The notes: generated from the sequence alone by a model not told the origin. A DNA stretch of 64,000 bases from Pleionea sediminis (GCF_007570825.1 NZ_SUNB01000001.1:2294001-2358000); one strand, 5' to 3'. Counted from the stretch's first letter, positions 17,271-27,148 are shown. Numbers and translations: made by a program.

Positions 17271-17723
17271 CTATTTGCCGAGCTGCTTTTCTTTGATTTC
17301 ATCCAGCGTCTTACAATCGATGCAAAGGTTTGCAGTTGGTCTTGCTTCAAGGCGTCTTACGCCGATTTCGACACCACAGGATTCACAGTAGCCGTATTCT
17401 TCGTCATCAATTTCCTGAATAGCGCCCTTAATCTTCTTTAATAGCTTGCGCTCACGATCACGTGTTCGTAGCTCAAGACTGAATTCTTCTTCCTGACTTG
17501 CACGATCGACAGGGTCGGGGAAGTTTGCGGCTTCATCCTTCATATGGCTTACTGTTCGATCAACTTCTTCCATTAACTGTTTCTTCCATGTTTCCAATAT
17601 ATTGCGAAAATGAGCACGCTGTTCAGCGTTCATATATTCTTCGCCTTTCTTTTCCTTATAGGGGGCAATTCCTAGGTTACCTAGAGTTGTTGACGTTGCC
17701 GCTTTCGTTGATTTTTGAGCCAT
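17271..17723 (-). CDS. dksA: RNA polymerase-binding transcription factor DksA
   Basis: DksA enters the RNA polymerase secondary channel and, with ppGpp, controls rRNA and amino-acid promoters. The coiled-coil region (HFRNILETWKKQLMEEVDRT) carries the tip aspartates in NFPDPVDRASQEEEFSLELR. A four-Cys zinc finger follows (CESCGVEIG...CIDCKTLDEI). At 150 residues it is full length, with the usual EKKGEEYMN segment before the coiled coil. It stands in the expected sfsA-dksA-gluQ order. Confidence 0.98.
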   Translation of the reverse strand: MAQKSTKAATSTTLGNLGIAPYKEKKGEEYMNAEQRAHFRNILETWKKQLMEEVDRTVSHMKDEAANFPDPVDRASQEEEFSLELRTRDRERKLLKKIKGAIQEIDDEEYGYCESCGVEIGVRRLEARPTANLCIDCKTLDEIKEKQLGK

Positions 17724-17916
17724 TGACCGCTCCCAGCCTAATCAAAGTTAATACATCATCGGGACGAGTGGCGGGCCAATCTTTCTTCTTGTTAGCCACT
17801 CGCTGATAAGCCCAGCCACGGATATATACCACACTTAATCCGCGACAGATAGGCATTATGGGGATTAATTACCAGAGTTCAAGCTTTTAAAATCGACTAA
17901 TTCACAACTTGAAGGT

Positions 17917-18627
17917 CTAATAACAAACCGTTATTTCGCGTGAAATTACCATCTCCTCAGGCGAGATGTCGACACCGTAGGCGATTATCTCAACACCGGC
18001 TTGATGGGCTTCTTTTAGCAGCTTGGCATAATCTGGGTCGATATGTGCTGCTGCTTTAACTTTTGAAATGCCTGTATGCTGCACGCAGAATAGTAATATA
18101 GCACGGTTTTCACCGTCTTTGACGAGTTCTATGAGCTCTCGCAAGTGCTTTTGCCCTCGAGCAGAAACTGCATCGGGGAAATAGCCGATTCCATCATCCT
18201 CTTTTAACGTTACGCTTTTCACCTCGACATATGCGGGTTTTCGATTCTTTGACTTGAGTAAAAAATCGATACGACTATTTTCTGAGCCGTATTTAACTTC
18301 TCTGTGCACCGAGTCGTAATTCGATAACTCGCTAATCAATTGGGCTGAAATCGCCTCCTCTACTAACTTGTTTGCTAAGTGAGTATTAACTCCGATGCGC
18401 TCGCCAGACGGAGTTTCTGCAATGGTCCAAGTGTATTGATATTTGCGTTTTGGATTGTTGGAGTCTTCAAGATAGACTGTCCATTCCGGTTCCCAGCAGG
18501 CTTTCATTGAGCCAGTATTAGGGCAATGAACCGTAATTTCTTCGCCATTTTTCAGTCGAACATCGGCCAAAAATCGTTTGTATCGTTTGATTAAAGTTGC
18601 CTGAATTAAAGGTGAGTTGAACTTCAT
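17917..18627 (-). CDS. sfsA: SfsA family protein (DNA/RNA nuclease-like)
   Basis: SfsA was named for sugar-fermentation stimulation in E. coli; it has an OB-fold plus a PD-(D/E)XK-like nuclease domain and binds DNA. Visible here are FLADVRLKNGEEITVHCPNTGSM, the nuclease-like SRIDFLLKS and AYVEVKSVTL pair, and FPDAVSARGQKHLREL. The 236-residue length is standard. It is upstream of dksA on the same strand, about 190 bases away, as in related genomes. Confidence 0.95.
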   Translation of the reverse strand: MKFNSPLIQATLIKRYKRFLADVRLKNGEEITVHCPNTGSMKACWEPEWTVYLEDSNNPKRKYQYTWTIAETPSGERIGVNTHLANKLVEEAISAQLISELSNYDSVHREVKYGSENSRIDFLLKSKNRKPAYVEVKSVTLKEDDGIGYFPDAVSARGQKHLRELIELVKDGENRAILLFCVQHTGISKVKAAAHIDPDYAKLLKEAHQAGVEIIAYGVDISPEEMVISREITVCY

Positions 18628-18665
18628 AATACGGCTTTATTTTAAAAAAAGCGGAGTATAAGCAT

Positions 18666-18995
18666 TCAAGATAGGCGGGTCAAAAGCCAGACTGCATCGT
18701 CATCTACTTTTATTTCCGCGGGTCTGAGGTGTTGACCGAGGCATGGGCCCCTTACACATCGCCCTGTTTTTGGGTCGAACTGAGCGCCATGTACCGTGCA
18801 AAAAATATGGTATCCATCGAGTGCGATAATTCGGTCGCCGTCGTAATTTAGTCGAGCATTTGCGTGTGGACAGTCATTTAAGTAGGCTCGAATAGTACCG
18901 AGAGCGTTTATAATAATATAACTTTCGTCAGGTTTAATATCGACGACGAGCCCTTTATTGGGGTCTATCTCATTTATCTGGCAAAGTTTGAGCAT
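18666..18995 (-). CDS. Rieske [2Fe-2S] ferredoxin-like protein
   Basis: A small soluble Rieske domain of 109 residues. The cluster ligands are CPHANARL (Cys-x-His) and CTVHGAQFD (Cys-x2-His), followed by GRCVRGPCLGQHL, where two further Cys may form a disulfide. Stand-alone domains like this act as electron donors to oxygenases or as NirD-like subunits. No oxygenase is adjacent. It runs in the same direction as sfsA, 38 bases upstream of it, so the two may be co-transcribed. Confidence 0.9.
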   Translation of the reverse strand: MLKLCQINEIDPNKGLVVDIKPDESYIIINALGTIRAYLNDCPHANARLNYDGDRIIALDGYHIFCTVHGAQFDPKTGRCVRGPCLGQHLRPAEIKVDDDAVWLLTRLS

Positions 18996-19028
18996 GGTTT
19001 ATCCCATCTGACTTTAGAGGTAGTTTAG

Positions 19029-19835
19029 TTGAATCTTATTTTTTTGAGCATTCTTTTATTGGTGGTGGTTTTTGCTGCATATTGGGGCTATTTTTGGATT
19101 TGCCAAAATAGAATACTCTTTCCAACACACAAACTAAAACAGTCAGAGCCTTTGAGTGTTGAAACTTTTTGGCTTAATTTCGAATGGGGGAAAACAGAGG
19201 CCTTATTTTTGCCTGGCTCTGGTGAAGGGGCATTACCAACTGTGATCGTTGCGCACGGACAAATGGGGCTGATCGATGGCTGGTACGAGCGATTGAGTAC
19301 GCTACAAAACCAAGGAATGAACTGCCTGCTAGTCGAGTTTCCTGGCTATGGTCGAAGTGAGGGTGTTTGTTCGGTACAAAAATTAAAAGAAACATTTTGC
19401 GCCGCTTATGACTGGGCGATTGCCCAACCGAGTGTCGATGCATCACAAATAATCGGCTTAGGTCGGTCAATGGGAGGTGGGGTTATCACTCAGCTAGCCA
19501 AGCTTCGAACTCTGCGTTGTCTTTGGCTGATGTCGACGTTTACATCGTTAAGGCCATTTATTGCCAAGAAATGGATACCCCCCGTTTTATTGAATGATTC
19601 TTTGAATACTCTAACCACCTTGCGTCAGCTTGATATTCCATGTTTGATTTTACATGGCGCATCTGACGATGTGATTCCCGCTGAGCACAGTCGCGTTTTG
19701 GCAAATGTAGTTTCTGAAAGTCAGTTAATGATGGAGCCTGGTGATCATGAACATTGTCCTGCCGATTGGGAGCGGTTCTTGACTGATGCCGTCGAGTACT
19801 ATCAAAAACTGGTTGCGGCTCCGTCCAAACACTAA
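19029..19835 (+). CDS. membrane-anchored alpha/beta hydrolase
   Basis: The protein starts at TTG 19029, with an AGAGG ribosome site eight bases upstream. An N-terminal hydrophobic helix (about residues 2-22) suggests membrane attachment. The hydrolase fold shows VAHGQMG (oxyanion strand), the nucleophile elbow GLGRSMGGG, an acid in GASDDVIP and the catalytic His in GDHEHCP. The layout resembles YsgA/BEM46-type lipases or thioesterases of unknown substrate. It is divergent from the Rieske gene and lies upstream of ribA with a 76-base gap. Confidence 0.85.
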   Translation: MNLIFLSILLLVVVFAAYWGYFWICQNRILFPTHKLKQSEPLSVETFWLNFEWGKTEALFLPGSGEGALPTVIVAHGQMGLIDGWYERLSTLQNQGMNCLLVEFPGYGRSEGVCSVQKLKETFCAAYDWAIAQPSVDASQIIGLGRSMGGGVITQLAKLRTLRCLWLMSTFTSLRPFIAKKWIPPVLLNDSLNTLTTLRQLDIPCLILHGASDDVIPAEHSRVLANVVSESQLMMEPGDHEHCPADWERFLTDAVEYYQKLVAAPSKH

Positions 19836-19911
19836 AACAGCGAAATTTAAGAAACATTCAGCTTTTAAGGCGCTTCATGTAAAATGGGTGTAAGGCAGAA
19901 CCATTTAAGCA

Positions 19912-20580
19912 ATGACGAAACTCGATTTTTTTATCCTTCGACCGAAGTCCTTGCCAGGCAGTGTGTCCGATAATTCGGATGATTGGAAAATATTTATGGC
20001 ACTAATTGATGCGGCGAAAGCCAAGTTGCCCACTATTTGGGGCGAGTTTGAAATTCATGCACTTGAGGATAACGATACTCAGAAAGAGCATGTAGCCCTG
20101 ACGATGGGTGATTTAACGGGCGAAGAGCCTGTTTTGGTGCGTATTCACTCTGAATGTTTAACGGGCGATGCTTTGTTTAGTATGCGTTGCGATTGCGGGC
20201 CACAATTGGAAGCCGCACTAAAAAAGATTTCAGAGGCTGGACGTGGCGTGTTGTTGTATTTGCGGCAAGAGGGGCGTGGAATCGGGCTAGTTAATAAAAT
20301 CCGTGCTTATGCGTTGCAAGATCAAGGAATGGATACTGTTGAAGCAAATGAGACGCTAGGCTTCGATGCTGATGCGCGAGATTTTACATTAGCTGGCCGC
20401 ACGCTTAAGGCATTGAATATTAAGAATATTAAATTGATGACCAATAACCCTCGTAAAGTAGAATCAATAGAAGCTTCGGGTATCAATGTTGTTGAACGGG
20501 TACCAATGAAGTATGGTAAGAATCCGCACAACGAAAAATATCTTTCGACGAAACATGGCAAGCTGGGGCATTTGTTCTAA
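19912..20580 (+). CDS. ribA: GTP cyclohydrolase II family protein
   Basis: GTP cyclohydrolase II opens GTP to the pyrimidine precursor of riboflavin. The zinc and catalytic region reads [24 protein letters not shown], followed by [22 protein letters not shown] and [12 protein letters not shown]. The 222 residues form a single RibA domain without the RibB fusion. The N-terminus is longer than E. coli RibA. No FMN riboswitch is visible upstream, and the other rib genes are not in the window. Confidence 0.93.
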   Translation: MTKLDFFILRPKSLPGSVSDNSDDWKIFMALIDAAKAKLPTIWGEFEIHALEDNDTQKEHVALTMGDLTGEEPVLVRIHSECLTGDALFSMRCDCGPQLEAALKKISEAGRGVLLYLRQEGRGIGLVNKIRAYALQDQGMDTVEANETLGFDADARDFTLAGRTLKALNIKNIKLMTNNPRKVESIEASGINVVERVPMKYGKNPHNEKYLSTKHGKLGHLF

Positions 20581-20693
20581 CCCTGTTCTTTGGCTTTCAA
20601 TCTGACAATTTGCACTATTAAATTCAGTAAAACAATTTGGTTCGTTTTCTCTGCTGAGAAGATCATTCAAGAAATAAATTAATAGGAGCCCTC

Positions 20694-21983
20694 ATGGCGA
20701 ATGTTTTAACCGTAAAATTGTCCAGTCAACCTGCTAGCGGTGTATGGAATGAAAAAGCCAACATCTCATTTGAAGGCGATTCGGTTACTGTTCATTTAAA
20801 CGGTGTTATGGACGTTGAACAAATTCAATCGGCATCCCGACAGTTATTGGCATTAGGATTTCGTTCTTTTCAATTATCGGGTGACGACTGGGGATTCGAA
20901 AAGCAGTTTGCATTTGCTCAAGGAGTTTACTCGCCAAAAGGAATTCCTGAAGTTCAATATCATTCTCTTTCTGATGAAGAAAATAAAGATCTTCAGAATT
21001 TAATAAAGATCAGTTATTGGACCCGTCAACAAGTTAACCGAACACCAGAAGAAATGTCGCCGCAAGTTCTAGCCCAAGATACAGCCGACTTTATCGCATC
21101 GTTCGCTCCAGAGAATGTGAGTTTTAGAACTATCGAGGGTGAAGAATTACTCGATCATGAATTAGTCGGTATTCATGGAGTTGGCCGTGGTAGTGTTCGC
21201 CCTCCAGTTTTATTGGAGTTAGATTTTTGTCCTGACGGATGGGGTGATGCTGCCCCAATTGCCGCCTTGGTAGGTAAAGGTATTACTTTTGATAGCGGCG
21301 GTTACAGTATTAAACAAAGCGAATCTATGCTGCATATGAAGGCCGATATGGGAGGCGCTGCAACTGTCGCTGGCGCGCTTGCCTTAGCCATCAGTCGCGG
21401 GCTAAATAAACGCGTAAAACTGTATTTGTGCTGTGCCGAAAATTTAATTAGCGGACATGCTTATAAATTAGGTGATGTACTCACTTATAAAAATGGATTG
21501 TCTGTTGAGATTGTTAATACGGATGCTGAAGGTCGTCTGGTGCTGGCAGATGGTTTAATTTTGGCAAGTGAATCGGGTGCTGAGTTGATCTTGGATGCGG
21601 CGACTTTAACGGGAGCTGCTGTCACAGCATTAGGAGAGCATTACAACGCGGTCTTTAGCTTCGATAAGCAACTATCTGATGAAATTCTTGGATTCTCGAA
21701 AGCAGAAAATGAAAATCATTGGCCGCTTCCTTTAGAGCCATTTCACGCTGCATTAGCACCATCAAATTATGCTGATACAGCGAATAGTCGGCCAATAAAA
21801 GGTGGCGGTCCAGGTGGTGCGAGTAATGCTGCTGGATTTTTATCTCGTTTTGTTGCTAAAGGACGCCGTTGGGCGCATTTTGATCTTGCCGCTTGTATGT
21901 TGGGTTCCGATAGTGGTTATTTGTCTGCAGGCGGCACTGGTAAAGGAATTAGAACCATTGCTCGAACTCTGCTCGAGGAATAG
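20694..21983 (+). CDS. pepB: leucyl aminopeptidase family protein, PepB-like
   Basis: An M17 metallo-aminopeptidase with the family signature NTDAEGRLVLADGL, preceded by VGKGITFDSGGYSIK and MHMKADMGGAA-like text (Lys and two-metal ligands). The compact N-terminal domain and 429 residues fit PepB better than PepA, which is about 500. It releases N-terminal amino acids in peptide turnover in the cytosol. A GGAG ribosome site precedes the ATG. It stands alone between ribA and a DUF945 gene. Confidence 0.9.
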   Translation: MANVLTVKLSSQPASGVWNEKANISFEGDSVTVHLNGVMDVEQIQSASRQLLALGFRSFQLSGDDWGFEKQFAFAQGVYSPKGIPEVQYHSLSDEENKDLQNLIKISYWTRQQVNRTPEEMSPQVLAQDTADFIASFAPENVSFRTIEGEELLDHELVGIHGVGRGSVRPPVLLELDFCPDGWGDAAPIAALVGKGITFDSGGYSIKQSESMLHMKADMGGAATVAGALALAISRGLNKRVKLYLCCAENLISGHAYKLGDVLTYKNGLSVEIVNTDAEGRLVLADGLILASESGAELILDAATLTGAAVTALGEHYNAVFSFDKQLSDEILGFSKAENENHWPLPLEPFHAALAPSNYADTANSRPIKGGGPGGASNAAGFLSRFVAKGRRWAHFDLAACMLGSDSGYLSAGGTGKGIRTIARTLLEE

Positions 21984-22068
21984 TGTAAGATATCCGACCA
22001 GAGGCTGACTACTTGCTTAGAGGCAGCGCCTTCAAAAATTTTAAATTGTTGGAAATTAAGGAATTACT

Positions 22069-23352
22069 ATGAAAAAGCTATTAATCGCTTTGGGTATATT
22101 AATCGTGGTTTACCTGGGGGCTTTTATTTTTATTAAGTCAACTTCTGGTGACTTAATGGCTCAAGAAATTGAGCAAATGAAGAAATATCAGTTGTCAGCT
22201 GAAGTTGTTAGTGAAGAGTCAGGACTTTTCTCTAGCACTGCGAAGATGGATGTTAAGGGTGCTGGTCAGTCTGAAGTTTTATTTTCGATTGAGCAAACGA
22301 ATTCTTACGGACCAATCTTATTCACCAATGACGGAATTAAGTTTGGCTTAATTCATATCAGTGCTGATTTGTTACCAAGTGAAGAAATGAAAAAGGACAT
22401 TCCTGAAGGCGTTAATGCTGAGGATTTGTTCGACATTAATATTTTAACGGGTTTTACTGGCGGTGTTGAAGGCGATATTTACTTCAAGGGTTTGGATTTC
22501 GCTGATAAAGATGCTCAAATCAACATGTCTCCGGCAGAATTTCATTTCGTATCAGACGCTGGTTACCAAACCGTTAAAGGTGATGCTTCTTGGCCGGGAC
22601 TAACCGTCACTGCTGAGGGTGAAGATGGTATGACCGTAAGTGGTGTAAATCTTACTTTCGATCAAACATTGGTTTCTGGAAGTTTTGTTGATGGCACAGC
22701 AATTTATTCAGGTGCTGGCGCTTACACAATTGATGAAGTTGTATTTAAGGACGCTCAACAGTTTTTTAAGCTAGCTAAAATGGAACTCGGTTATAAATCG
22801 GATGTTCAAGAGTCAGGCGAAGCAATGGACGTTTCAATGAGTTTGAAATCGGATCTTGTTAACGTTGCTGGTGAGAAATTTACTGATAGTTCATTGAATA
22901 TTTATTTCAACAACTTAGATATGGCTTCAATGAAACAATTGGGTGAAATTAGCGGAAAAATGCAAGAGTCTGCATTGAAAGGTGAAAATGTTCAGGGCTA
23001 CCAAATGCAATTAATGAATACCATGATGCAACTGGCTCAAAATGGTCCGAATATTCAAGTTAAAGACACTCAAATTACAACGGAAGATGGCCTTATTAAA
23101 GCAATGTTAGATGTTAATGTTGATAAAAATAAGGTTGACCCTGCAAATCCGATGAGCACTATGATGGCAGTTGATGCCATTCTTGAAGCTTCTGCTCCAG
23201 AAGCCTTTTTTACAAAGAAAGGCATGGCGCCAATGTTAGATCAGTGGGCGCAAATGAACTATGTTGTTAAAGACAACGGAACACTTAAAGTTGAAGCTAC
23301 CTTCAAAAATGGTATGCCATTAGTTAATGGTCAACCAATGCAAGGTATGTAA
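22069..23352 (+). CDS. YdgA/DUF945 family protein
   Basis: A 427-residue protein with an N-terminal signal anchor (KKLLIALGILIVVYLGAFIF) and the DUF945 hallmark ESGLFSSTAKMDVKG. The rest is beta-rich, with a methionine-rich helical section before the end. E. coli YdgA-type proteins are inner-membrane or periplasmic and have no settled function. The family looks related to AsmA-like lipid-transfer folds, but this is a weak inference. A terminator follows immediately. Confidence 0.8.
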   Translation: MKKLLIALGILIVVYLGAFIFIKSTSGDLMAQEIEQMKKYQLSAEVVSEESGLFSSTAKMDVKGAGQSEVLFSIEQTNSYGPILFTNDGIKFGLIHISADLLPSEEMKKDIPEGVNAEDLFDINILTGFTGGVEGDIYFKGLDFADKDAQINMSPAEFHFVSDAGYQTVKGDASWPGLTVTAEGEDGMTVSGVNLTFDQTLVSGSFVDGTAIYSGAGAYTIDEVVFKDAQQFFKLAKMELGYKSDVQESGEAMDVSMSLKSDLVNVAGEKFTDSSLNIYFNNLDMASMKQLGEISGKMQESALKGENVQGYQMQLMNTMMQLAQNGPNIQVKDTQITTEDGLIKAMLDVNVDKNKVDPANPMSTMMAVDAILEASAPEAFFTKKGMAPMLDQWAQMNYVVKDNGTLKVEATFKNGMPLVNGQPMQGM

Positions 23353-23377
23353 TTTCATTTACCTTTGAGGTGTATAG

Positions 23378-23408
23378 AAAAAGAGAGCTTTCTAGCTCTC
23401 TTTTTTTT
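23378..23408. terminator. terminator between the DUF945 gene and thpR
   Basis: AAAAGAGAGCT / AGCTCTCTTTT around a 4-base loop, with eight T on the plus strand and five on the minus strand, placed between convergent genes. Confidence 0.93.
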
Positions 23409-23424
23409 AACTGATTTTTTATTA

Positions 23425-24000
23425 TTACAGTAAGTCCAATCCTAAAATTTTTTCTTTATCCGTCGGAGTGTATAAGGGCCATGACTCAACAACTTCATAA
23501 TGTATACCTGACTTGATAAATATTGACTCCATTAAACAGAAATATTTAATTTTCGTTGTTATGTTCTCTAAAACCTCAAAGTCCACGGGAGGCTTAGCAT
23601 CTCGCGCAATAGTAATGTGAGGATGAAACCGCTTTTTTTCTCTTTTTATAAATGAAAGCGACTGCAAGTTTTTGGCGATGAATGTAGAGAGAGTTTGAAT
23701 CTTTTCGAGACCTTCATCGAGCTCGCAAAACAACAGCTCGTTTTTCGGGAAATATCCGGTCTTATTAATAGATAGTTCGAATGGTTTTATTTCCGGTATT
23801 TCCATAGTATCAATAATATCAAATACTTGATGATTATTGACGTCACCTAAAAACTGCAGCGTCAGATGATAATTTTCAGGAGCGACTCGACGCCCATTAA
23901 TATCGAGTAACAGTGTCCATTGTGCAATCTTATCTTTGAAGTCGTCTTCGAAATCAATAGCAAAAAATAGTCGATGTCGGCCCTTGGCACTTAAATTCAT
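23425..24000 (-). CDS. thpR: RNA 2',3'-cyclic phosphodiesterase
   Basis: A 2H phosphoesterase of 191 residues with the two His motifs HLTLQF and HPHITIA. Members open 2',3'-cyclic ends on RNA and were first described as 2'-5' RNA ligases. RLFFAIDFEDDFKDKI is the standard N-terminus. It is divergent from the PBP1b gene, so the 100-base gap between them must hold both promoters. Confidence 0.92.
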   Translation of the reverse strand: MNLSAKGRHRLFFAIDFEDDFKDKIAQWTLLLDINGRRVAPENYHLTLQFLGDVNNHQVFDIIDTMEIPEIKPFELSINKTGYFPKNELLFCELDEGLEKIQTLSTFIAKNLQSLSFIKREKKRFHPHITIARDAKPPVDFEVLENITTKIKYFCLMESIFIKSGIHYEVVESWPLYTPTDKEKILGLDLL

Positions 24001-24018
24001 AATTAGCAGGAAGTCAGG

Positions 24019-24047
24019 TTTTCAATTTAAACAGCACTAACTATGAT
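24019..24047 (+). promoter_or_regulatory. possible sigma-70 promoter for the PBP1b gene
   Basis: TTTTCA (24019-24024), a 17-base spacer and TATGAT (24042-24047) lie 55 bases before the ATG. The -10 is good and the -35 poor. Confidence 0.35.
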
Positions 24048-24101
24048 ACTATCAGTCTAACGTATAAAATTAAATCTAAACCTGACGTTGCTAATTGGTG
24101 T

Positions 24102-26309
24102 ATGGGCAAAAAGAACACAAAATGGCCAGCGATAAAGCAGTTTATTATTCGACTTTCGATTATTGGCAGTCTGTTTTTCATTGGTCTCATTATATACAGC
24201 GATGCAGAAATTCAGACAAAATTTGCAACCAATCGATGGCTCGTTCCTGCCAAAGTTTATGCACGGTCTAAAAACCTTTTAGAAGGGGAGCGAACTCAAG
24301 TAGAAGATTTGTTGTGGGAGTTACGTCAGCTTAATTATCGGAAAGTTATTAAAGCGACTCAACCAGGTGAATTTGAGCAATATCAATCGGAATTCATTAT
24401 TTTTGTACGGAGCTTTCCTTTTAGCGAAGGATTTATAGCGAGTCGAAAAATTCGTGTAGTGATTAAGAATGGTATAATCTCAGAAAGTCGTATCATTGAC
24501 GGAAGCAATGAACCGGCACGACTCGATCCTCTTTTTATTGATCGCATTAACCCTCTCGTTTCTGAAGATCGTGAGCTCGTAAAGTTAGACAAAGTACCTC
24601 CTTTATTAGTGGATGCACTTATTCTTTCTGAAGATAGAAGTTTTTTCGAGCATATGGGAATTTCATTTAAGGGAATAGGCCGGGCATTATCACAAAACTT
24701 GTCAGAAGGTCGAGTTACCCAAGGCGGTAGCACGCTAACTCAACAATTAGTGAAAAACTACTTCCTCACAAACGAGCGAACTTTATGGCGCAAATTTCGC
24801 GAAGCTATAATGGCTGTTACTCTTGAAGCCAGATATTCTAAAGATGAAATTTTACAAGCTTACCTGAATGAAGTTTATCTTGGACAAGATGGTGCTCGAG
24901 CTATTCATGGTTTTGCAAAGGCTAGCCGTTTTTATTTTGATCGAGATATATCCCAATTAAACTTGTCTCAAATTGCGACACTCGTTGCTTTAGTGCGAGG
25001 GCCGTCTTTTTATGACCCGCGACGTCATCAGCAAAGAGCTTTAGAGCGCCGTAATTTAATACTGAATCAAATGCTAGAATTTAAAGCCATTACTGAGCAG
25101 CAAATGCAACTTGCTTTACAGCGCTCTTTGCAAGTGGTTCCTAAATCGCAAAGCAAAGTTAGTCGGATGCCTGCTGCAATCGGAATGGTTCGACGACAAC
25201 TAAAACAGCATTATTCCCTAGAGCAATTACAACACCATGATCTTTCTGTTTTTACGACGATTGACCCTCGTATTCAGTTTTCGGCAGAACAAGCTCTAAA
25301 AGAGAGAATTTCTTGGTTAACGAATAACTATCCTTCTGTCCCAAAAAACTTACAAGGCGCTACTGTTGTCAGTGATCGATTGCGCGGTGATGTGCTAGCG
25401 GTGGTTGGCGATCGAGATCCTGGCTATGCCGGATTTAATCGAGCAATTGATGCCTATCGACAAACAGGGTCGGCAATTAAGCCTTTTGTTTACTTAACGG
25501 CTTTACAGCGAGCATCAAAATTTTCTTTGGTGACAAAAGTTGAAGACAAGCCTTTCACTCTTACAGCAACCGATGGATCGGAATGGACGCCGCAAAATTA
25601 TGATAAAGAGTTTCAAGGTGAGGTTACGCTCGCAGAGGCTATGACACACTCATACAATTTATCAACTGCTCGCCTGGCACTGGATGTTGGCATTGAAAAT
25701 GTCATTGATAATCTTTACGAATTTGGTTTTTCACGAAAGCTATATGCATTTCCTTCATTTGCCTTGGGAGCCCAAGAAATGTCACCCTGGGAGCTGCTTA
25801 AGCTATATCAAGTTATTTCATCGAATGGATTAAAAGTCGAGTCTAATATTATTTCCAGTGTTATCCATGCTGATGGAAAAACTTTGGATAGATATCCCTC
25901 AACGGCTGAACAGGTAGTTTCACCGGAAGTTATATATTTAACCAGTCAGTTATTGCGAAAAGTGGTGCAGGAAGGAACTGCAAGCAGTTTGAATAATCGA
26001 ATGCCTAATTATCAAGTTGTTGGAAAAACAGGTACAACAGATGGATTAAAGGATAGTTGGTTTGTTGGTTTTAGCGCGAGGTATCTCGCCGTCGTTTGGG
26101 TGGGCGTTGATAATAATGAGCCTGCTTTATTAACGGGCGCTTCGGGGGCAATGCGAGTTTGGGGTGACCTTATCTTGTCAATCGAAAATGAAGCATTAGA
26201 ACTACGCCGACCTAAAGGTATTGTCACTGCGAGTTCTGGTTGGTTTGCTGACTGTGTTCCTTTTATTGCGGGGTATTTACCTGAATCTTTCAGTGAGTGT
26301 GATGAATAG
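24102..26309 (+). CDS. mrcB: penicillin-binding protein 1B, bifunctional peptidoglycan synthase
   Basis: PBP1b polymerises and cross-links peptidoglycan at the outer face of the inner membrane. One signal anchor lies at about residues 12-32. It is followed by the UvrB-domain-2-like region, the glycosyltransferase (catalytic Glu177 in SEDRSFFEH, then QGGSTLTQQLVKN) and the transpeptidase (SAIK at 457-460, SYN, KTGTT near the end). At 735 residues it is shorter than E. coli PBP1b because the long cytoplasmic tail is missing. An outer-membrane LpoB activator is not in the window. Confidence 0.95.
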   Translation: MGKKNTKWPAIKQFIIRLSIIGSLFFIGLIIYSDAEIQTKFATNRWLVPAKVYARSKNLLEGERTQVEDLLWELRQLNYRKVIKATQPGEFEQYQSEFIIFVRSFPFSEGFIASRKIRVVIKNGIISESRIIDGSNEPARLDPLFIDRINPLVSEDRELVKLDKVPPLLVDALILSEDRSFFEHMGISFKGIGRALSQNLSEGRVTQGGSTLTQQLVKNYFLTNERTLWRKFREAIMAVTLEARYSKDEILQAYLNEVYLGQDGARAIHGFAKASRFYFDRDISQLNLSQIATLVALVRGPSFYDPRRHQQRALERRNLILNQMLEFKAITEQQMQLALQRSLQVVPKSQSKVSRMPAAIGMVRRQLKQHYSLEQLQHHDLSVFTTIDPRIQFSAEQALKERISWLTNNYPSVPKNLQGATVVSDRLRGDVLAVVGDRDPGYAGFNRAIDAYRQTGSAIKPFVYLTALQRASKFSLVTKVEDKPFTLTATDGSEWTPQNYDKEFQGEVTLAEAMTHSYNLSTARLALDVGIENVIDNLYEFGFSRKLYAFPSFALGAQEMSPWELLKLYQVISSNGLKVESNIISSVIHADGKTLDRYPSTAEQVVSPEVIYLTSQLLRKVVQEGTASSLNNRMPNYQVVGKTGTTDGLKDSWFVGFSARYLAVVWVGVDNNEPALLTGASGAMRVWGDLILSIENEALELRRPKGIVTASSGWFADCVPFIAGYLPESFSECDE

Positions 26310-26423
26310 TACAGCAATCGTTTGTTTATTAGTCTCATTTATAAGGAAATATAAATTTCTGCTTGCAGAGCAGGGGTGAAAATGTTTATCTTTGCGAGCA
26401 ACGGAAGAAAATAATAAAAAATT

Positions 26424-26849
26424 ATGCAGCAAAATTTTATATTGGATGAAAGGTTGGACGCTGACTGTCACTTGGTGGCAGATTTATCTTTGAGTCGATT
26501 GCTATTAATGAATGACAATCAATACCCTTGGCTCATATTAGTTCCTCGGGTTAATGAAGTTCAGGAAATGTACGAGCTTTCAACGGAGGATCAAAAATTA
26601 TTATGGACAGAAATCGCAGATGTCAGTCGGTTATTGAAGAAGCTCTATCAACCAACCAAAATTAATATTGGTGCGTTGGGTAATATTGTTCGCCAATTAC
26701 ATGTTCATGTTATCGCTCGTTACGAAACCGATAAATCTTGGCCGGGACCTGTTTGGGGGGCTCATCCACCTCAGAACTATTTAAACGAAGAATGCATGTC
26801 GACAATTGAAAAGATAAGAAAGGAATTAGTCGCTCAGAAACTGCTTTAA
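26424..26849 (+). CDS. HIT family hydrolase
   Basis: A 141-residue histidine-triad protein. The motif is QLHVHVIARYETD, where the third His of the usual HxHxH is isoleucine, a variant I recall in the WPGPVWG-containing subgroup, which this is (KSWPGPVWG). HIT proteins hydrolyse or transfer nucleotidyl groups. It lies 115 bases after mrcB and converges on the kynurenine operon, with a gene remnant between. Confidence 0.88.
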   Translation: MQQNFILDERLDADCHLVADLSLSRLLLMNDNQYPWLILVPRVNEVQEMYELSTEDQKLLWTEIADVSRLLKKLYQPTKINIGALGNIVRQLHVHVIARYETDKSWPGPVWGAHPPQNYLNEECMSTIEKIRKELVAQKLL

Positions 26850-26859
26850 TATAAAAGCT

Positions 26860-27110
26860 TCATATTTTAAGATGGCTAAGTGAGTTTGTTAAAGTATTGC
26901 TGATAGCATTAAGCTCTTTACTTAAGTCTAATCCTTTTGATGAGAGGCTTTTGCTTTCTTCACTTAAGTTTCTTACTTCATGAACATGTTCGTTTACATT
27001 ATTCATGACAGCTGTTTGTTGCTCAATCGCTGTTGCAATCATCGAGTTCATATCGTTTATCGTTGCTACATTACTTTCAAACTTTTCCATTTTGCTTTGA
27101 TTGGTCTCTG
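26860..27110 (-). pseudogene. C-terminal remnant of a methyl-accepting chemotaxis protein
   Basis: The readable part (IATAIEQQTAVMNNVNEHV, then helical text to a stop at 26860) matches the last 80 or so residues of a chemoreceptor signalling domain. No hairpin tip, HAMP domain or membrane segment exists upstream because kmo and its terminator occupy that DNA. The only ATG that would start the 99-codon frame (27157-27159) lies inside the kmo terminator hairpin, so the frame is not a believable gene. It is most likely debris from a deletion next to the kynurenine operon. Confidence 0.7.
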
Positions 27111-27148
27111 CTTCTCTAAGAAAAAGGTGAATTTTTTGAACAGAAAAG

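Noticed and set aside
19836-19911. FMN riboswitch before ribA
   Set aside because: The 76-base gap is too short and shows no AGGG...GCA-type RFN pattern.
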